Positions 46,711-56,173 of a DNA stretch of 64,000 nt are shown here, piece after piece. Source of the DNA: Paenibacillus dauci. GTDB taxonomy: Bacteria > Bacillota > Bacilli > Paenibacillales > Paenibacillaceae. The notes under the pieces are model-generated. The model searched no databases and was not told the origin of the DNA. It saw only the letters and a program-made list of their open reading frames with translations. The DNA is taken from assembly GCF_000971985.1 (NCBI RefSeq), contig NZ_LAQQ01000002.1, positions 744,001-808,000 on the forward strand. The letters run 5' to 3'. How positions within the stretch are numbered: position 1 is the first letter of the stretch; the number at the start of each line of letters is the position of its first letter. Position numbers and translations under genes: made by a program.

Positions 46711-47991
46711 TTGGAAGAATGTCTTATTGATATCCAGGATGTTACTAAAATATATAAATTATATAAACAACCCATGGATCGTGTTAAAGAAGTTTTAAGT
46801 GTAACTCAAAAAAAATATCACAAAAATTTCTATGCAGTTGATAACGTTTCTCTTAGTGTAAAAAGAGGAGAAACTGTAGGGATTATTGGAAAAAATGGTT
46901 CTGGCAAATCAACTTTGCTCAAAATGATTGCTGGTGTATTGTCACCTTCCGTAGGCAAAGTTGAAGTGAAAGGAAATGTTTCTGCTTTACTTGAGTTGGG
47001 TGCTGGATTTAATGGTGATCTTTCTGGTCTCGAGAACATTTATCTTAATGGTACTCTTCTGGGATATAGTAAAGAGTATGTAGACAAGAGTATCAAAGCA
47101 ATTCTTGAATTTGCAGATATCGGAGATTTTATTTATCAGCCTGTTAAAACATATTCCAGTGGTATGTTTGTAAGACTTGCTTTTGCTATAGCTATCAATA
47201 TTAATCCGGAAATCTTAATTGTTGATGAAGCATTGAGTGTGGGAGATATGCGTTTTCAACAGAAATGCTATCGGAAAATCAGAGAAGTAAAAAAGACAGG
47301 TACTGTTTTGTTTGTCAGTCATGATACTGGCGCACTTGCAAGCTTTTGTGATCGGATTATCTGGATGGACGAAGGTAAAATTTTTAAAGAAGGACGTCCT
47401 GATAAAATTCTCGATGAATATCAAGCATTCATGAGCTATGATATCAAGGAGATGCAATCGGTCACAACTTATAGTAATGCAGCTGAAGGGCAAGAAGAGG
47501 AAACGCATGATGTTTTATCGGGTCTTACTAGAGCCAAAGCATTCGGTAATGGAGATGGCAGTTTTGAGATGGTAAGATTGATACATTCGGATACCGGTAA
47601 AGAATCTACTGTAGTAGCAGGTGGAGATGCCATATCTATCGATTTTAAAATTAGAATTAATAAAACGGTCGAGATGCCCATTTTCGGTTTTACACTCAAA
47701 GATGCATTGGGAAATGCAGTTATAGTATCTAACACTCATTTTGAAAAAATTGAACTTACACCTTTATTAGAGGGCAAAACTTACCATTATCAGTTTCAGA
47801 TGACTTTTCCTGACTTGAGAAGTGGAAAGTATTCATTGGATATTGCTTTGGCTACCGGTACATACCAGGCGCATGAGCAGATACAATGGATTAATGATGC
47901 ATTAGTTATTGTTGTAAAGGATCCAAAGCCATATCAGGAAGGCCGTGGATATATAGTTCCCAAGGACATAAAATTTAGTTCAATTCAATAA
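46711..47991 (+). CDS. wzt: ABC glycan exporter ATPase with C-terminal glycan-binding domain
   Basis: ATPase of the exporter, about 426 residues. Walker A GKNGSGKST (near residues 60-68), signature YSSGMFVRLAFA, Walker B ILIVDEALSVGD. Residues about 270-425 form an extra C-terminal beta-sandwich (FGFTLKDALGNAVIVSNT, MTFPDLRSGKYSLDIALATG) of the Wzt_C type, which in other bacteria recognises the capped glycan end before export. I start at TTG 46711, about 8 bases after GCAGGAGG; ATG 46690 would place the ribosome site inside the gene. The methyltransferase upstream is a candidate for making the recognised cap. Confidence 0.92.
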   Translation: MEECLIDIQDVTKIYKLYKQPMDRVKEVLSVTQKKYHKNFYAVDNVSLSVKRGETVGIIGKNGSGKSTLLKMIAGVLSPSVGKVEVKGNVSALLELGAGFNGDLSGLENIYLNGTLLGYSKEYVDKSIKAILEFADIGDFIYQPVKTYSSGMFVRLAFAIAININPEILIVDEALSVGDMRFQQKCYRKIREVKKTGTVLFVSHDTGALASFCDRIIWMDEGKIFKEGRPDKILDEYQAFMSYDIKEMQSVTTYSNAAEGQEEETHDVLSGLTRAKAFGNGDGSFEMVRLIHSDTGKESTVVAGGDAISIDFKIRINKTVEMPIFGFTLKDALGNAVIVSNTHFEKIELTPLLEGKTYHYQFQMTFPDLRSGKYSLDIALATGTYQAHEQIQWINDALVIVVKDPKPYQEGRGYIVPKDIKFSSIQ

Positions 47992-48008
47992 AAGGAGTTT
48001 AAAATACT

Positions 48009-48980
48009 ATGTTTTTCAAAAAAAAAACTGCTATTGAACAGCATGAGAAAATCTCGGTCGTTATTCCACTATACAATCATGAAAAGTATATCGAAGAAGC
48101 TATTGAGAGTGTATTAAAGCAAACTTATGCCAATCTGGAACTAATTATCATTGATGATGGCTCCAAAGATAACTCAGTACAGGTTGCACGTAAATTCAAT
48201 GATCCGAGAATAACTATTATCACTCAGGAAAATAGAGGAGCCCACAATACAATTAATCGTGGATTGGATATGGCTTCTGGTCAATATTTGACTGTTCTTA
48301 ATTCGGATGATTGCTATGAAAAAGAACGGTTGGAGAAATGTATTCAATTTCTCAGAACTAATCAGGATGTTCATTTGGTGTGTTCCTATATCAAAGTTAT
48401 TGATGAGAAAAGCAAAAAATTAGGCATTAAACAAGGTTGGAAAAACATGGAACCTTGGGCGGTTCCAAATCGAAATCTGTCTTTTGCTGCTACCAATGAT
48501 TTTCTCAAAAATTTGCTGATGTCCAATTTCATTTCTACAACCAGTAATATGGTTTTCACCAAAAAGTTATATGAATCTATTGGGGGAATGCGTAATTTAC
48601 GCTTTGCCCATGATTGGGATTTTGCATTGCGGGCAGCAGAATACGGAAAGTGTGCAATAATTGAAGAAGCACTTATGGGTTACCGGATTCATGGTACTAA
48701 TACAATTAGTACCAATAGAAAACATATGCTATTTGAAATTTGTTGGATTTATGCTGCACATTTGGATCGTTTTGAAGGTGAAAATATTTTTAGCGGTAAT
48801 GCGATTGAAGATTTACAAGAGATGGCTGAATCTATTAATCTGCAAAATAATGACAAGTTACTTTGGCTTTTGCGCTCTTATTTGAATGGAGCCAGAAAAA
48901 AAGGTGAATTGGAGCCGGAATTGCAGTTTTTGGACAATCAGGAGTTGCGCGAATCTCTCTTTAAATACATTAACGAATAA
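48009..48980 (+). CDS. Family 2 glycosyltransferase
   Basis: Cytoplasmic GT-A glycosyltransferase of 323 residues. The fold is marked by ISVVIPLYNHEKYIEEAIES, IIIDDGSKDNS and the metal motif LNSDDCY, with LRFAHDWDFALRAAEYG as the acceptor-side motif. ATG 48009 follows AAAAGGAG. It is 17 bases after wzt, so it belongs to the same transcript. Donor and acceptor cannot be assigned; the sugars made in this cluster (L-rhamnose, Fuc3NAc) are candidates. There is no membrane anchor. Confidence 0.86.
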   Translation: MFFKKKTAIEQHEKISVVIPLYNHEKYIEEAIESVLKQTYANLELIIIDDGSKDNSVQVARKFNDPRITIITQENRGAHNTINRGLDMASGQYLTVLNSDDCYEKERLEKCIQFLRTNQDVHLVCSYIKVIDEKSKKLGIKQGWKNMEPWAVPNRNLSFAATNDFLKNLLMSNFISTTSNMVFTKKLYESIGGMRNLRFAHDWDFALRAAEYGKCAIIEEALMGYRIHGTNTISTNRKHMLFEICWIYAAHLDRFEGENIFSGNAIEDLQEMAESINLQNNDKLLWLLRSYLNGARKKGELEPELQFLDNQELRESLFKYINE

Positions 48981-49172
48981 AAGTGAAAAAGTAATGTAAA
49001 GTAAAATATTTTAGTATATGCAGCCCTTTATTATTCAATGTCGAAGACAGGTACATGGTACGATTAATCGTGTGCAGGCCAAGTTATTGAAATAAAGGGC
49101 TATCAATTCGATAAGGGGTGCCGGAAAGGAATATTGATCCGGAATCCTAGTTGGGAGGATTGCAAAAAAAGA

Positions 49173-51323
49173 ATGACAAATAAAACAAACGTTATCCGAT
49201 CGATTGCTTTCGGTATTATTGGTACATTGCTATTATACGTTTTTTTATCATTAATGTTATGTGGGAAAATTGTAACTGAACTTCCGCGTTTTTCTAATAC
49301 ATGGACTGTATCTCAAAGCGATTTACAGGCTAATATTAAAGATTTTAAGAATGAAAACAATGTATTAAAAGCTACATCAAACGATCCGTGGCTTGAAGTG
49401 AATTTTGGAAAGACATTGACTCCCCAAAAGTTGAAGCTTAATATATCTGATTTAAGTATTGATAGTTCTTATGCACAAATTTATTATTCAGATAAAGAAA
49501 ATGATTTTTCTGAAGGCAGATATGTAGACTATAGTCTAAAAAATGGATTGAATGAAATTTCATTTCCCCATAACACTTCTGTTCAAAGCATCCGGATGGA
49601 TTTAACGGATCAAAAAGGAGTTTCTTTGCAGGTCGTATCCGCTAATCTAATGCTTGATTCCAAAGTATCGCTGTTTTGGTTGTTTTTCCTTGCAATGTTT
49701 GTAGTTTACTTAGGAGTTATATATCTGATTATTCGCTTAAGCTCTACTAACCGTCATTCGGCTGAACCATTGTCTCCATTTTCGTTCTCGAATTATAGCC
49801 GTGAATATAAATTGTTTATGTGGAGTTTTGGTATTGGCGTGCTTTATTACCTACCGTATATAACTAATACATTATATTCTATAGACGATTATTATTTAGA
49901 TCAATTATACAATATAAATATGGAAACTTTAGGATATAATTTCCATTCAACAGGTAGATATACACAGGCCATATTATCACAGTTATTTTATTACATGAAT
50001 ATTCAACCCCTTACCAAACCTTTGGGGCCATTGTTATTTATTGCTTCACTTTCACTTCTGGGTATTTGCATTACTAGATTGCTAAAAATAAATTCTTTTA
50101 TCTTGTCGTTAAGCATAATTCTTTTGCTGGTGAGCAATCCGTTCTTCGGAGAAATTTTCCATTATAGCATCGTGCCAGCTTACAGTGCGTTTGCTGTTAT
50201 AGCTTTGGCAGGTGGCTTAATATTTGGCCACAAATATAGTACAAATAGAAGGTTTATTTTTGGATTTTTATCAATTGGTTTTTATATCATCTCACTTACA
50301 ACCTATCAAATATTTTATCCCATTGTTTTTCTTGTCTTTCTTTATAATCTTATTATTCCTGCAGAGCTGCGAATTTTCGAGCAAGAAGATACAGGTAGAG
50401 AACAACAATCATTTTTGGCAAAGTTTATCCCGCTAGTAATATATGTTGTCGCTTTTTTAGTATATTCAATCTTATTAAAAATTGTATTTCTTATTTGGCC
50501 ACCACAGCTTGCTTACTCTGGCAATGATATCGGACAATTGTGGTATAATTTTACACACAAACCATACTGGATAAGTGTTTTCAACAATATTGATCGATTT
50601 ATACTGGAGAACAATCCATTTAATTCTCAGTTGATTAACTTTTTTGTATGGGGAATCCTTTTTACTGCTCTGGCTGCTTACGTTACTTTTAATGGAATGT
50701 TCGCCAAAACTTCTATCACGAGACTTGCAAGCGTATCTATTCGCGTATTTATTTTGTCTTTCTTGGGTTTGGTTACTTGTCTTGGATTTTCATTGCTTCG
50801 TCCTGAAGAGATCTCATCCCGATCATTTACAGCGTTTGGATTGTATCAAGCACTATTATTAATTATTGTATATGGAATCACTATGCTCTTAAAGCTAAAA
50901 CCTTCTTATCGAAATGTTCTAATCTCAGGGCTTATTATTATTATTATTGTAGGAAATATAGGACGGATCGGTAGAAGTGCTCTGGATCAACATAGGCTTA
51001 ACAGTATGGAAAACAGTATGGTAACCAGAATAGTAGAGCGTATGGAAGCAGATCAAGCATTCAATCCTAATGCGAAATTGGTTATTTCAGGAGTCCCAAA
51101 TTTGAAATCTATTTCATATACTACTTTTGGGGATTATAATGTACCTGCATCGCAGCAATTTTCCAAAGTGTTTCTATTCAATGAAGTAACGGGATATAGC
51201 TTTGAACAACCTTCAGAGAAGGATATAGAGGTAGCAAATAAAAAATTGCAAAAAATGAAACCATGGCCGGACATAACATCAGTTCAAAGTGAAAATGGCA
51301 TCTTTATTATCAAACTCAATTGA
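49173..51323 (+). CDS. GtrII-type membrane glycosyltransferase
   Basis: Polytopic protein of about 716 residues. Helix 1 (about 8-30) is followed by an extracytoplasmic beta-rich loop of about 140 residues (SYAQIYYSDKENDFSE at about 98-113, SIRMDLTD), then about eleven helices. The IDDYYLDQLYN motif with the acidic pair after an early helix and STGRYTQAIL match the GtrII family, which adds sugars to surface polymers from undecaprenyl-phosphate sugars outside the membrane. GtrB and GtrA, the other two parts of such systems, lie downstream. ATG 49173 is 14 bases after GGGAGG; the frame is open to 49134 without another good start. Confidence 0.72.
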   Translation: MTNKTNVIRSIAFGIIGTLLLYVFLSLMLCGKIVTELPRFSNTWTVSQSDLQANIKDFKNENNVLKATSNDPWLEVNFGKTLTPQKLKLNISDLSIDSSYAQIYYSDKENDFSEGRYVDYSLKNGLNEISFPHNTSVQSIRMDLTDQKGVSLQVVSANLMLDSKVSLFWLFFLAMFVVYLGVIYLIIRLSSTNRHSAEPLSPFSFSNYSREYKLFMWSFGIGVLYYLPYITNTLYSIDDYYLDQLYNINMETLGYNFHSTGRYTQAILSQLFYYMNIQPLTKPLGPLLFIASLSLLGICITRLLKINSFILSLSIILLLVSNPFFGEIFHYSIVPAYSAFAVIALAGGLIFGHKYSTNRRFIFGFLSIGFYIISLTTYQIFYPIVFLVFLYNLIIPAELRIFEQEDTGREQQSFLAKFIPLVIYVVAFLVYSILLKIVFLIWPPQLAYSGNDIGQLWYNFTHKPYWISVFNNIDRFILENNPFNSQLINFFVWGILFTALAAYVTFNGMFAKTSITRLASVSIRVFILSFLGLVTCLGFSLLRPEEISSRSFTAFGLYQALLLIIVYGITMLLKLKPSYRNVLISGLIIIIIVGNIGRIGRSALDQHRLNSMENSMVTRIVERMEADQAFNPNAKLVISGVPNLKSISYTTFGDYNVPASQQFSKVFLFNEVTGYSFEQPSEKDIEVANKKLQKMKPWPDITSVQSENGIFIIKLN

Positions 51324-51454
51324 TAGATGGGTCGATTTTTGAAAATAACAATTTTATATCAATGGTATCAAATTTGCAGCTCGTGTAGTAATCTATTTAT
51401 ATTAATTTGGACGTTCGACTTATACTTGAATAATTTACTACTTATGGGGGAAAA

Positions 51455-51877
51455 ATGAATAATAATGCTTTTTCTGTGAATGAGAGTCACCTTTTTGACA
51501 TTCAGGAACTTGGTGATAATCGAGGGGCGTTGGCAGTAGTAGAATCAATGAAGAACATCCCTTTTGACATCAAGCGTGTTTTTTATATTTATGGTACAGC
51601 AAAAGGTATACGAAGAGGATTTCATGCACATCATAAAACCAGACAAGTTTTGATTAGCGTATGTGGAAGCTGCAAAGTTCATTTAGACAATACGAAAAGA
51701 AAAAAAGAGGTTTTGCTTGATTCACCATCGGTAGGACTTCTATTGGAACCAAATGATTGGCATGAAATGTATGACTTTTCACCGGATTGTGTACTTCTGG
51801 TTATGGCTTCTGAGCTGTATCAGGCAGAAGACTATATTCGAGACTATGATCAATTTATCGAGGTATATGGCCTATGA
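51455..51877 (+). CDS. fdtA: dTDP-4-oxo-6-deoxyglucose 3,4-ketoisomerase
   Basis: Cupin of 140 residues that converts dTDP-4-keto-6-deoxy-D-glucose to the 3-keto-6-deoxy-galactose isomer, first step towards dTDP-Fuc3NAc. The catalytic histidine motif is RGFHAHHKTRQVLI, and LLLEPNDWHEMYDFS with the C-terminal SELYQAEDYIRDYDQF are typical of FdtA/QdtA/TylM3 enzymes. Whether the product has galacto (FdtA) or gluco (QdtA) form depends on a few residues that I cannot score with certainty, so the Fuc3NAc assignment is likely but not proven. ATG 51455 is preceded by TATGGGGGAAAA. The stop overlaps the next start (ATGA). Confidence 0.85.
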   Translation: MNNNAFSVNESHLFDIQELGDNRGALAVVESMKNIPFDIKRVFYIYGTAKGIRRGFHAHHKTRQVLISVCGSCKVHLDNTKRKKEVLLDSPSVGLLLEPNDWHEMYDFSPDCVLLVMASELYQAEDYIRDYDQFIEVYGL

Positions 51878-52437
51878 GTAATTATTTTATTCACTCGCAC
51901 GCGATTGTGGAAAGCAATAATATTGGCAAAGATACAAGGATATGGGCCTTTTCTCATGTTCTACCAGGTGCGATCATTGGTGAAAACTGTAATATTAATG
52001 ATCATACTTTTATCGAAAATGATGTAGTACTTGGTAATAATGTTACTGTTAAATCAGGCGTTTATATTTGGGATGGTATTACAGTTGAAGATAATGTATT
52101 TATTGGTCCTAATGCTACTTTCACTAATGATTTAAAACCACGTTCTAAGCAGTATCCCGATGCTTTTTTGAAGACTCGACTAGAGCAGTGGGCTTCTATC
52201 GGAGCCAATGCCACTATTGTAGCCGGTCACACAATTGGGAGATATGCTATGATTGGTGCAGGTTCAGTAGTTACAAAGGATGTTCCTAATAATACGTTAT
52301 GGTTTGGTAATCCTGCTAAGTTTCGCGCATATATTTGTAATTGCGGAGAACAGCTTGATAAGCAACTGCATTGCTCCAAATGTGGAAAATCATATCATTT
52401 GGTGAATGGTTTGATTGAGGAAGATAATAATCTATAA
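51874..52437 (+). CDS. fdtC: Sugar N-acetyltransferase with C-terminal zinc ribbon
   Basis: A 187-residue left-handed beta-helix acyltransferase. Hexapeptide repeats run through residues about 10-150 ([47 protein letters not shown]). It should acetylate the 3-amino group of dTDP-Fuc3N with acetyl-CoA, as FdtC/QdtC enzymes do. The last 35 residues add a small CNC-x8-CSKC module that looks like a zinc ribbon, which the short FdtC/QdtC forms do not need for catalysis. It overlaps fdtA by four bases and precedes fdtB by 17. Confidence 0.84.
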   Translation: MSNYFIHSHAIVESNNIGKDTRIWAFSHVLPGAIIGENCNINDHTFIENDVVLGNNVTVKSGVYIWDGITVEDNVFIGPNATFTNDLKPRSKQYPDAFLKTRLEQWASIGANATIVAGHTIGRYAMIGAGSVVTKDVPNNTLWFGNPAKFRAYICNCGEQLDKQLHCSKCGKSYHLVNGLIEEDNNL

Positions 52438-52454
52438 GGGAACAAGGTGCATAC

Positions 52455-53552
52455 ATGATTCAATTTTTGGATTTGAAAAAAATTAATTTGCGTCATGAAC
52501 AGGCGATTCAAGAGAGCGTAGCCCAGGTACTTCATTCTGGCTGGTACATACTAGGAGAACAAGTGAAAAGCTTTGAAGCCGAATTTGCTTCCTATTGCGG
52601 AACTCGTTACTGTCTAGGAGTGGCTAATGGTTTGGATGCACTTGAGCTGATTATTCATGCATACGGCATTAGTGCAGGAGATGAAGTTATCGTTCCATCC
52701 AATACGTATATTGCTTCGATTCTCTCAATTTCTGCGAACGGAGCAACCCCGATTCTGGTCGAACCGGATCCGCAAACTTATAATATTGATCCTGCCAAAA
52801 TTGAAGAGAAAATTACTGAAAAGACGAAAGCTATTATGGTAGTTCATCTCTATGGTCAAACTTGTGATATGCAACCTATTCGTGAACTCGCACAAAGGTT
52901 TGATTTGAAAATTATTGAAGATTGTGCACAGTCTCATGGAGCTTTATACGCAGACCAACGTGCTGGGAATCTGGGCGATGCAGCAGCGTTCAGCTTTTAC
53001 CCTGGCAAAAATCTTGGGGCGCTTGGTGATGCAGGTGCAATCACAACAAATGATGAAGAATTGTATACTAAGCTGTATGCATTACGAAATTATGGCTCTC
53101 ATAAAAAATATGAGAATCTTTACAAAGGATATAATAGTCGATTAGATGAATTCCAAGCACCGATTCTTAAGGAGAAACTCAAGCATTTGGATGCGGATAA
53201 TGCCTATCGTCGAGATATTGCTAATTATTATATAGAGCATATTCATAATACGTTAATTACACTTCCTATTGTAAAGCATAATCCAGAATCCCATGTGTGG
53301 CATGTATTTGTTGTTCAAGTAGCAGATCGTGCGGATTTTATGCAGTATATGACTGACAATGGTATTCAAACAATCATTCATTATCCGATCCCGCCTCATA
53401 AGCAGCAAGCATATGCAGAATGGAATGATCATGTATACCCGATCTCCGAAGAGATTCATAAGCATATAGTTAGCATCCCGATCAGTCCGGTAATGCCTAT
53501 GGAAGAAGTTATGAAAGTGGTGGAAGTCATTAATGAATACGGACAAAATTAA
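52455..53552 (+). CDS. fdtB: dTDP-3-oxo-6-deoxyhexose aminotransferase
   Basis: PLP-dependent DegT/DnrJ/EryC1 aminotransferase of 365 residues that would form dTDP-3-amino-3,6-dideoxy sugar from the FdtA product. The Schiff-base lysine is Lys185 in [41 protein letters not shown] and [12 protein letters not shown] are the family blocks. With fdtA upstream and the acetyltransferase between, the trio completes dTDP-Fuc3NAc (or Qui3NAc) synthesis. Its last 20 bases overlap gtrB in another frame, so the aminosugar genes and the polyprenyl transferase are translationally linked. Confidence 0.9.
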   Translation: MIQFLDLKKINLRHEQAIQESVAQVLHSGWYILGEQVKSFEAEFASYCGTRYCLGVANGLDALELIIHAYGISAGDEVIVPSNTYIASILSISANGATPILVEPDPQTYNIDPAKIEEKITEKTKAIMVVHLYGQTCDMQPIRELAQRFDLKIIEDCAQSHGALYADQRAGNLGDAAAFSFYPGKNLGALGDAGAITTNDEELYTKLYALRNYGSHKKYENLYKGYNSRLDEFQAPILKEKLKHLDADNAYRRDIANYYIEHIHNTLITLPIVKHNPESHVWHVFVVQVADRADFMQYMTDNGIQTIIHYPIPPHKQQAYAEWNDHVYPISEEIHKHIVSIPISPVMPMEEVMKVVEVINEYGQN

Positions 53553-54468
53553 ATTTTCAATTGTGGTGCCGATATACTTTAATGCCTTAAACATTCCACA
53601 TACGGTACCAAGGTTACAAAAACTGAAGCAGATATTGCCGGATTGTGAATTGGAATTTGTATTTGTCGATGATGGATCTAAGGATGATTCATTTCAATTA
53701 CTATTGGAAGCCAAAAAACAGGATGATCGTATTAAAGTAATCAAACTAAGCCGTAATTTTGGGTCCATGTCGGCTATTCAGGCAGGTTTACAATTTGCCA
53801 CAGGTGACTGCATCGGTGTAATTGCAGCTGATTTACAGGATCCACCTGAACTATTTGCTGATATGATTATGGAATGGCGCAATGGTAAAAAGGTTGTACT
53901 GGCTACCCGTTCTGATCGTGAGGAATCACTTTCGCAGAAAATGTTTTCTAATTCCTATTACTATTTACTGGAAAAATTTGCTCTTAAAGATTATCCGAAG
54001 GGCGGCTTTGACTTTCTGTTGGTAGATCGCCAGGTTGCCCGCGAAGTAATCGATATTGGAGAAAAAAATACGAATGTAATGAGTCTGATCTACTGGCTTG
54101 GTCATGATCGCGAATATTTACCATATGTTCGCCAAGAACGCAAGCTAGGCAAATCACGCTGGACAATGTCCAAAAAAATAAAATTGTTTATCGATTCATT
54201 TGTTAGTTTCTCATATATGCCTATTCGTTTCATGTCAGCGTTGGGCGTGATCACGGCATTATTAAGTTTTTTGTATGGTGTCTATGTAGTGGCTGGTGCA
54301 TTATCAGGTATAATACCAATTCAGGGATGGACGACTATTATTGCATTAATCACATTTTTGCTTGGTATCATTATGGTAATGCTTGGTATCATCGGAGAGT
54401 ATTTGTGGAGAATATTGGATGAAAGTCGAAACAGACCTTCATTCATAGTTGATGAAGTATATGAATAA
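53533..54468 (+). CDS. gtrB: GtrB-type undecaprenyl-phosphate glycosyltransferase
   Basis: Membrane-bound family 2 transferase of 311 residues that loads a sugar from its nucleotide onto undecaprenyl phosphate on the inner face. Catalytic motifs are [12 protein letters not shown], the [11 protein letters not shown] metal site, and [16 protein letters not shown] before two C-terminal helices (about 230-290). This is the GtrB/dolichol-phosphate-mannose-synthase pattern. Gene position directly after fdtB, with overlap, suggests the cargo may be Fuc3NAc rather than the usual glucose; this is an inference. GtrA follows with overlap and would flip the product. Confidence 0.88.
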   Translation: MNTDKIKFSIVVPIYFNALNIPHTVPRLQKLKQILPDCELEFVFVDDGSKDDSFQLLLEAKKQDDRIKVIKLSRNFGSMSAIQAGLQFATGDCIGVIAADLQDPPELFADMIMEWRNGKKVVLATRSDREESLSQKMFSNSYYYLLEKFALKDYPKGGFDFLLVDRQVAREVIDIGEKNTNVMSLIYWLGHDREYLPYVRQERKLGKSRWTMSKKIKLFIDSFVSFSYMPIRFMSALGVITALLSFLYGVYVVAGALSGIIPIQGWTTIIALITFLLGIIMVMLGIIGEYLWRILDESRNRPSFIVDEVYE

Positions 54469-54823
54469 ACCATTTATCAAGTATCTGTTGAGTGGTGGCT
54501 TTAATACATTGGTTACTTATCTCATGTATTTGTTGCTGCTTAATATTATGAATTATAATATGGCCTATTCCATTTCATATGTAGCAGGAATTTTATTATC
54601 ATATTATTTGAATTCGGTCTTTGTATTTCAGGAAAAAATCTCATTGCGTAAATTCATCAAATATCCTGTTGTATATATAGTACAATATTTGATTAATTTA
54701 GTGTTGCTTAATATACTTATTGAGTATGCAGGTTTGTCTACGAAAATCGTACCTATTATTACGATTGTAATTACGATACCTATAACTTTTTTACTAACCA
54801 AATTTATTATCAAAGGAAAATGA
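54461..54823 (+). CDS. gtrA: GtrA-like polyprenyl-linked sugar flippase
   Basis: Small membrane protein of 120 residues with four helices; KYLLSGGFNTLVTYLMY at the N-terminus is a clear GtrA-family signature. GtrA proteins are thought to flip undecaprenyl-phosphate sugars to the outer face. ATG 54461 matches the usual N-terminus; ATG 54452 or TTG 54449 would add a few residues, and none has a good ribosome site, so translation is probably coupled to gtrB, which ends at 54468. Part of the GtrB-GtrA-GtrII set in this cluster. Confidence 0.87.
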   Translation: MNKPFIKYLLSGGFNTLVTYLMYLLLLNIMNYNMAYSISYVAGILLSYYLNSVFVFQEKISLRKFIKYPVVYIVQYLINLVLLNILIEYAGLSTKIVPIITIVITIPITFLLTKFIIKGK

Positions 54824-54840
54824 ACGGAGGCATATTTATT

Positions 54841-55584
54841 ATGAAAGGCATTATTTTGGCAGGTGGTACAGGAACAAGATTATTCCCATTAACCAAAGTG
54901 ACTAATAAGCATCTTCTGCCAGTAGGCAAATATCCAATGATTTTTCATTCTGTGCAAAAACTTAAACAATCCGGTATTCAGGATATATTGATTGTAACAG
55001 GTAAGGAGCATATGGGAGACGTTGTTAATCTGTTGGGAAGTGGACATGAAATGGGGGTTACCTTTACATATAAAGTTCAAGATGAAGCAGGCGGCATTGC
55101 TCAGGCCCTTGATCTGGCAGAACAGTTTGTGAACGGTGATCAGATGGTAGTTATTCTTGGCGATAATGTATTTGCGGATGATATTGCTCCATTTGTACAA
55201 AATTTCCGCGAACAAAAAAAGGGTGCAAAACTTTTGCTGCAGCAAGTGCAGGATCCTCAACGTTTTGGCGTGGCTGAGCTGGAAGGAGATCGTATTGTAT
55301 CGATCGAAGAGAAGCCTAAAAATCCGAAAAGTGATTTTGCAGTGACCGGTATTTATATGTTTGATAGCCGAGTATTTGATATTGTTAAAACATTGAAGCC
55401 CTCTGATCGTGGTGAGCTTGAGATTACCGATGTTAACAATGCTTATATTGCTAGCGGTGATCTATCTTTCGATATTTTGCAGGGTTGGTGGACAGATGCA
55501 GGAACTCATGCTTCTCTGGCAAGAGCCAATGAGCTGGCGCAGGATATCGTATTTGGTGAAGAATTCGGTAAGCTCAAACTGTAA
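54841..55584 (+). CDS. rmlA: Glucose-1-phosphate thymidylyltransferase, short form
   Basis: Makes dTDP-glucose from dTTP and glucose-1-phosphate; feeds both L-rhamnose and Fuc3NAc synthesis. The 247-residue protein starts KGIILAGGTGTRLFPLT and contains VILGDNVFADD, FGVAELEGDRIVSIEEKP and WWTDAGTHASL. It is the short type, without the C-terminal extension of the roughly 290-residue RmlA. I use ATG 54841 (GGAGG about 11 bases upstream); ATG 54820 is in frame but sits on the ribosome site. Order rmlA-rmlC-rmlB-rmlD follows. Confidence 0.94.
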   Translation: MKGIILAGGTGTRLFPLTKVTNKHLLPVGKYPMIFHSVQKLKQSGIQDILIVTGKEHMGDVVNLLGSGHEMGVTFTYKVQDEAGGIAQALDLAEQFVNGDQMVVILGDNVFADDIAPFVQNFREQKKGAKLLLQQVQDPQRFGVAELEGDRIVSIEEKPKNPKSDFAVTGIYMFDSRVFDIVKTLKPSDRGELEITDVNNAYIASGDLSFDILQGWWTDAGTHASLARANELAQDIVFGEEFGKLKL

Positions 55585-55595
55585 GGAGGAACACC

Positions 55596-56141
55596 ATGAA
55601 GTCGACGGCTCTAAAACTGGAAGGTGCAAAACTGCTCGAACCGATTATTCACGGAGATAACCGGGGATTTTTTATGGAAAGTTATAATGAACGTGTAATG
55701 AATGAACTAGGGATACATCATCGTTTTATTCAAGATAATCAATCTCTTTCTGTAGAAGCGGGAGTTTTGAGAGGACTACATTATCAATTAAATCCCAAAG
55801 CACAAACGAAAATTATCCATGTGATTTCTGGGGCCATTTATGATGTGATTGTCGATATACGGCAAGAATCAGAAACATTTGGTCAATGGATGGGATTTAT
55901 TCTGAGTACGGATAATAAACGCCAGTTGCTTGTTCCACAAGGGTTTGCACATGGGTTTTGTACTCTTGTAGCTAATACTCAAGTATCCTACAAAGTAGAT
56001 CAGTATTATTCACCTGAACATGATCGGGGAATATTATGGAATGATCCTGCTATAGGAATTGACTGGCCTGTCTCAGAACCTATTTTATCGGAGAAAGATA
56101 AAAAACATCCACTGTTAAAAGATGCCGAATTGAATTTCTGA
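55596..56141 (+). CDS. rmlC: dTDP-4-dehydrorhamnose 3,5-epimerase
   Basis: Cupin epimerase of 181 residues acting on dTDP-4-keto-6-deoxyglucose. Family blocks: FMESYNERVMNELGI, FIQDNQSLS, VLRGLHYQLNPKAQTK (catalytic His in the RGLHYQ motif), QGFAHGFCTL, and WNDPAIGIDWP. GGAGG lies just before ATG 55596, 11 bases after rmlA. Full family length. It is followed by an 85-base spacer with a perfect hairpin before rmlB. Confidence 0.95.
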   Translation: MKSTALKLEGAKLLEPIIHGDNRGFFMESYNERVMNELGIHHRFIQDNQSLSVEAGVLRGLHYQLNPKAQTKIIHVISGAIYDVIVDIRQESETFGQWMGFILSTDNKRQLLVPQGFAHGFCTLVANTQVSYKVDQYYSPEHDRGILWNDPAIGIDWPVSEPILSEKDKKHPLLKDAELNF

Positions 56142-56173
56142 GGATCAATATGGTTCTGCAGACAAACGATTAG

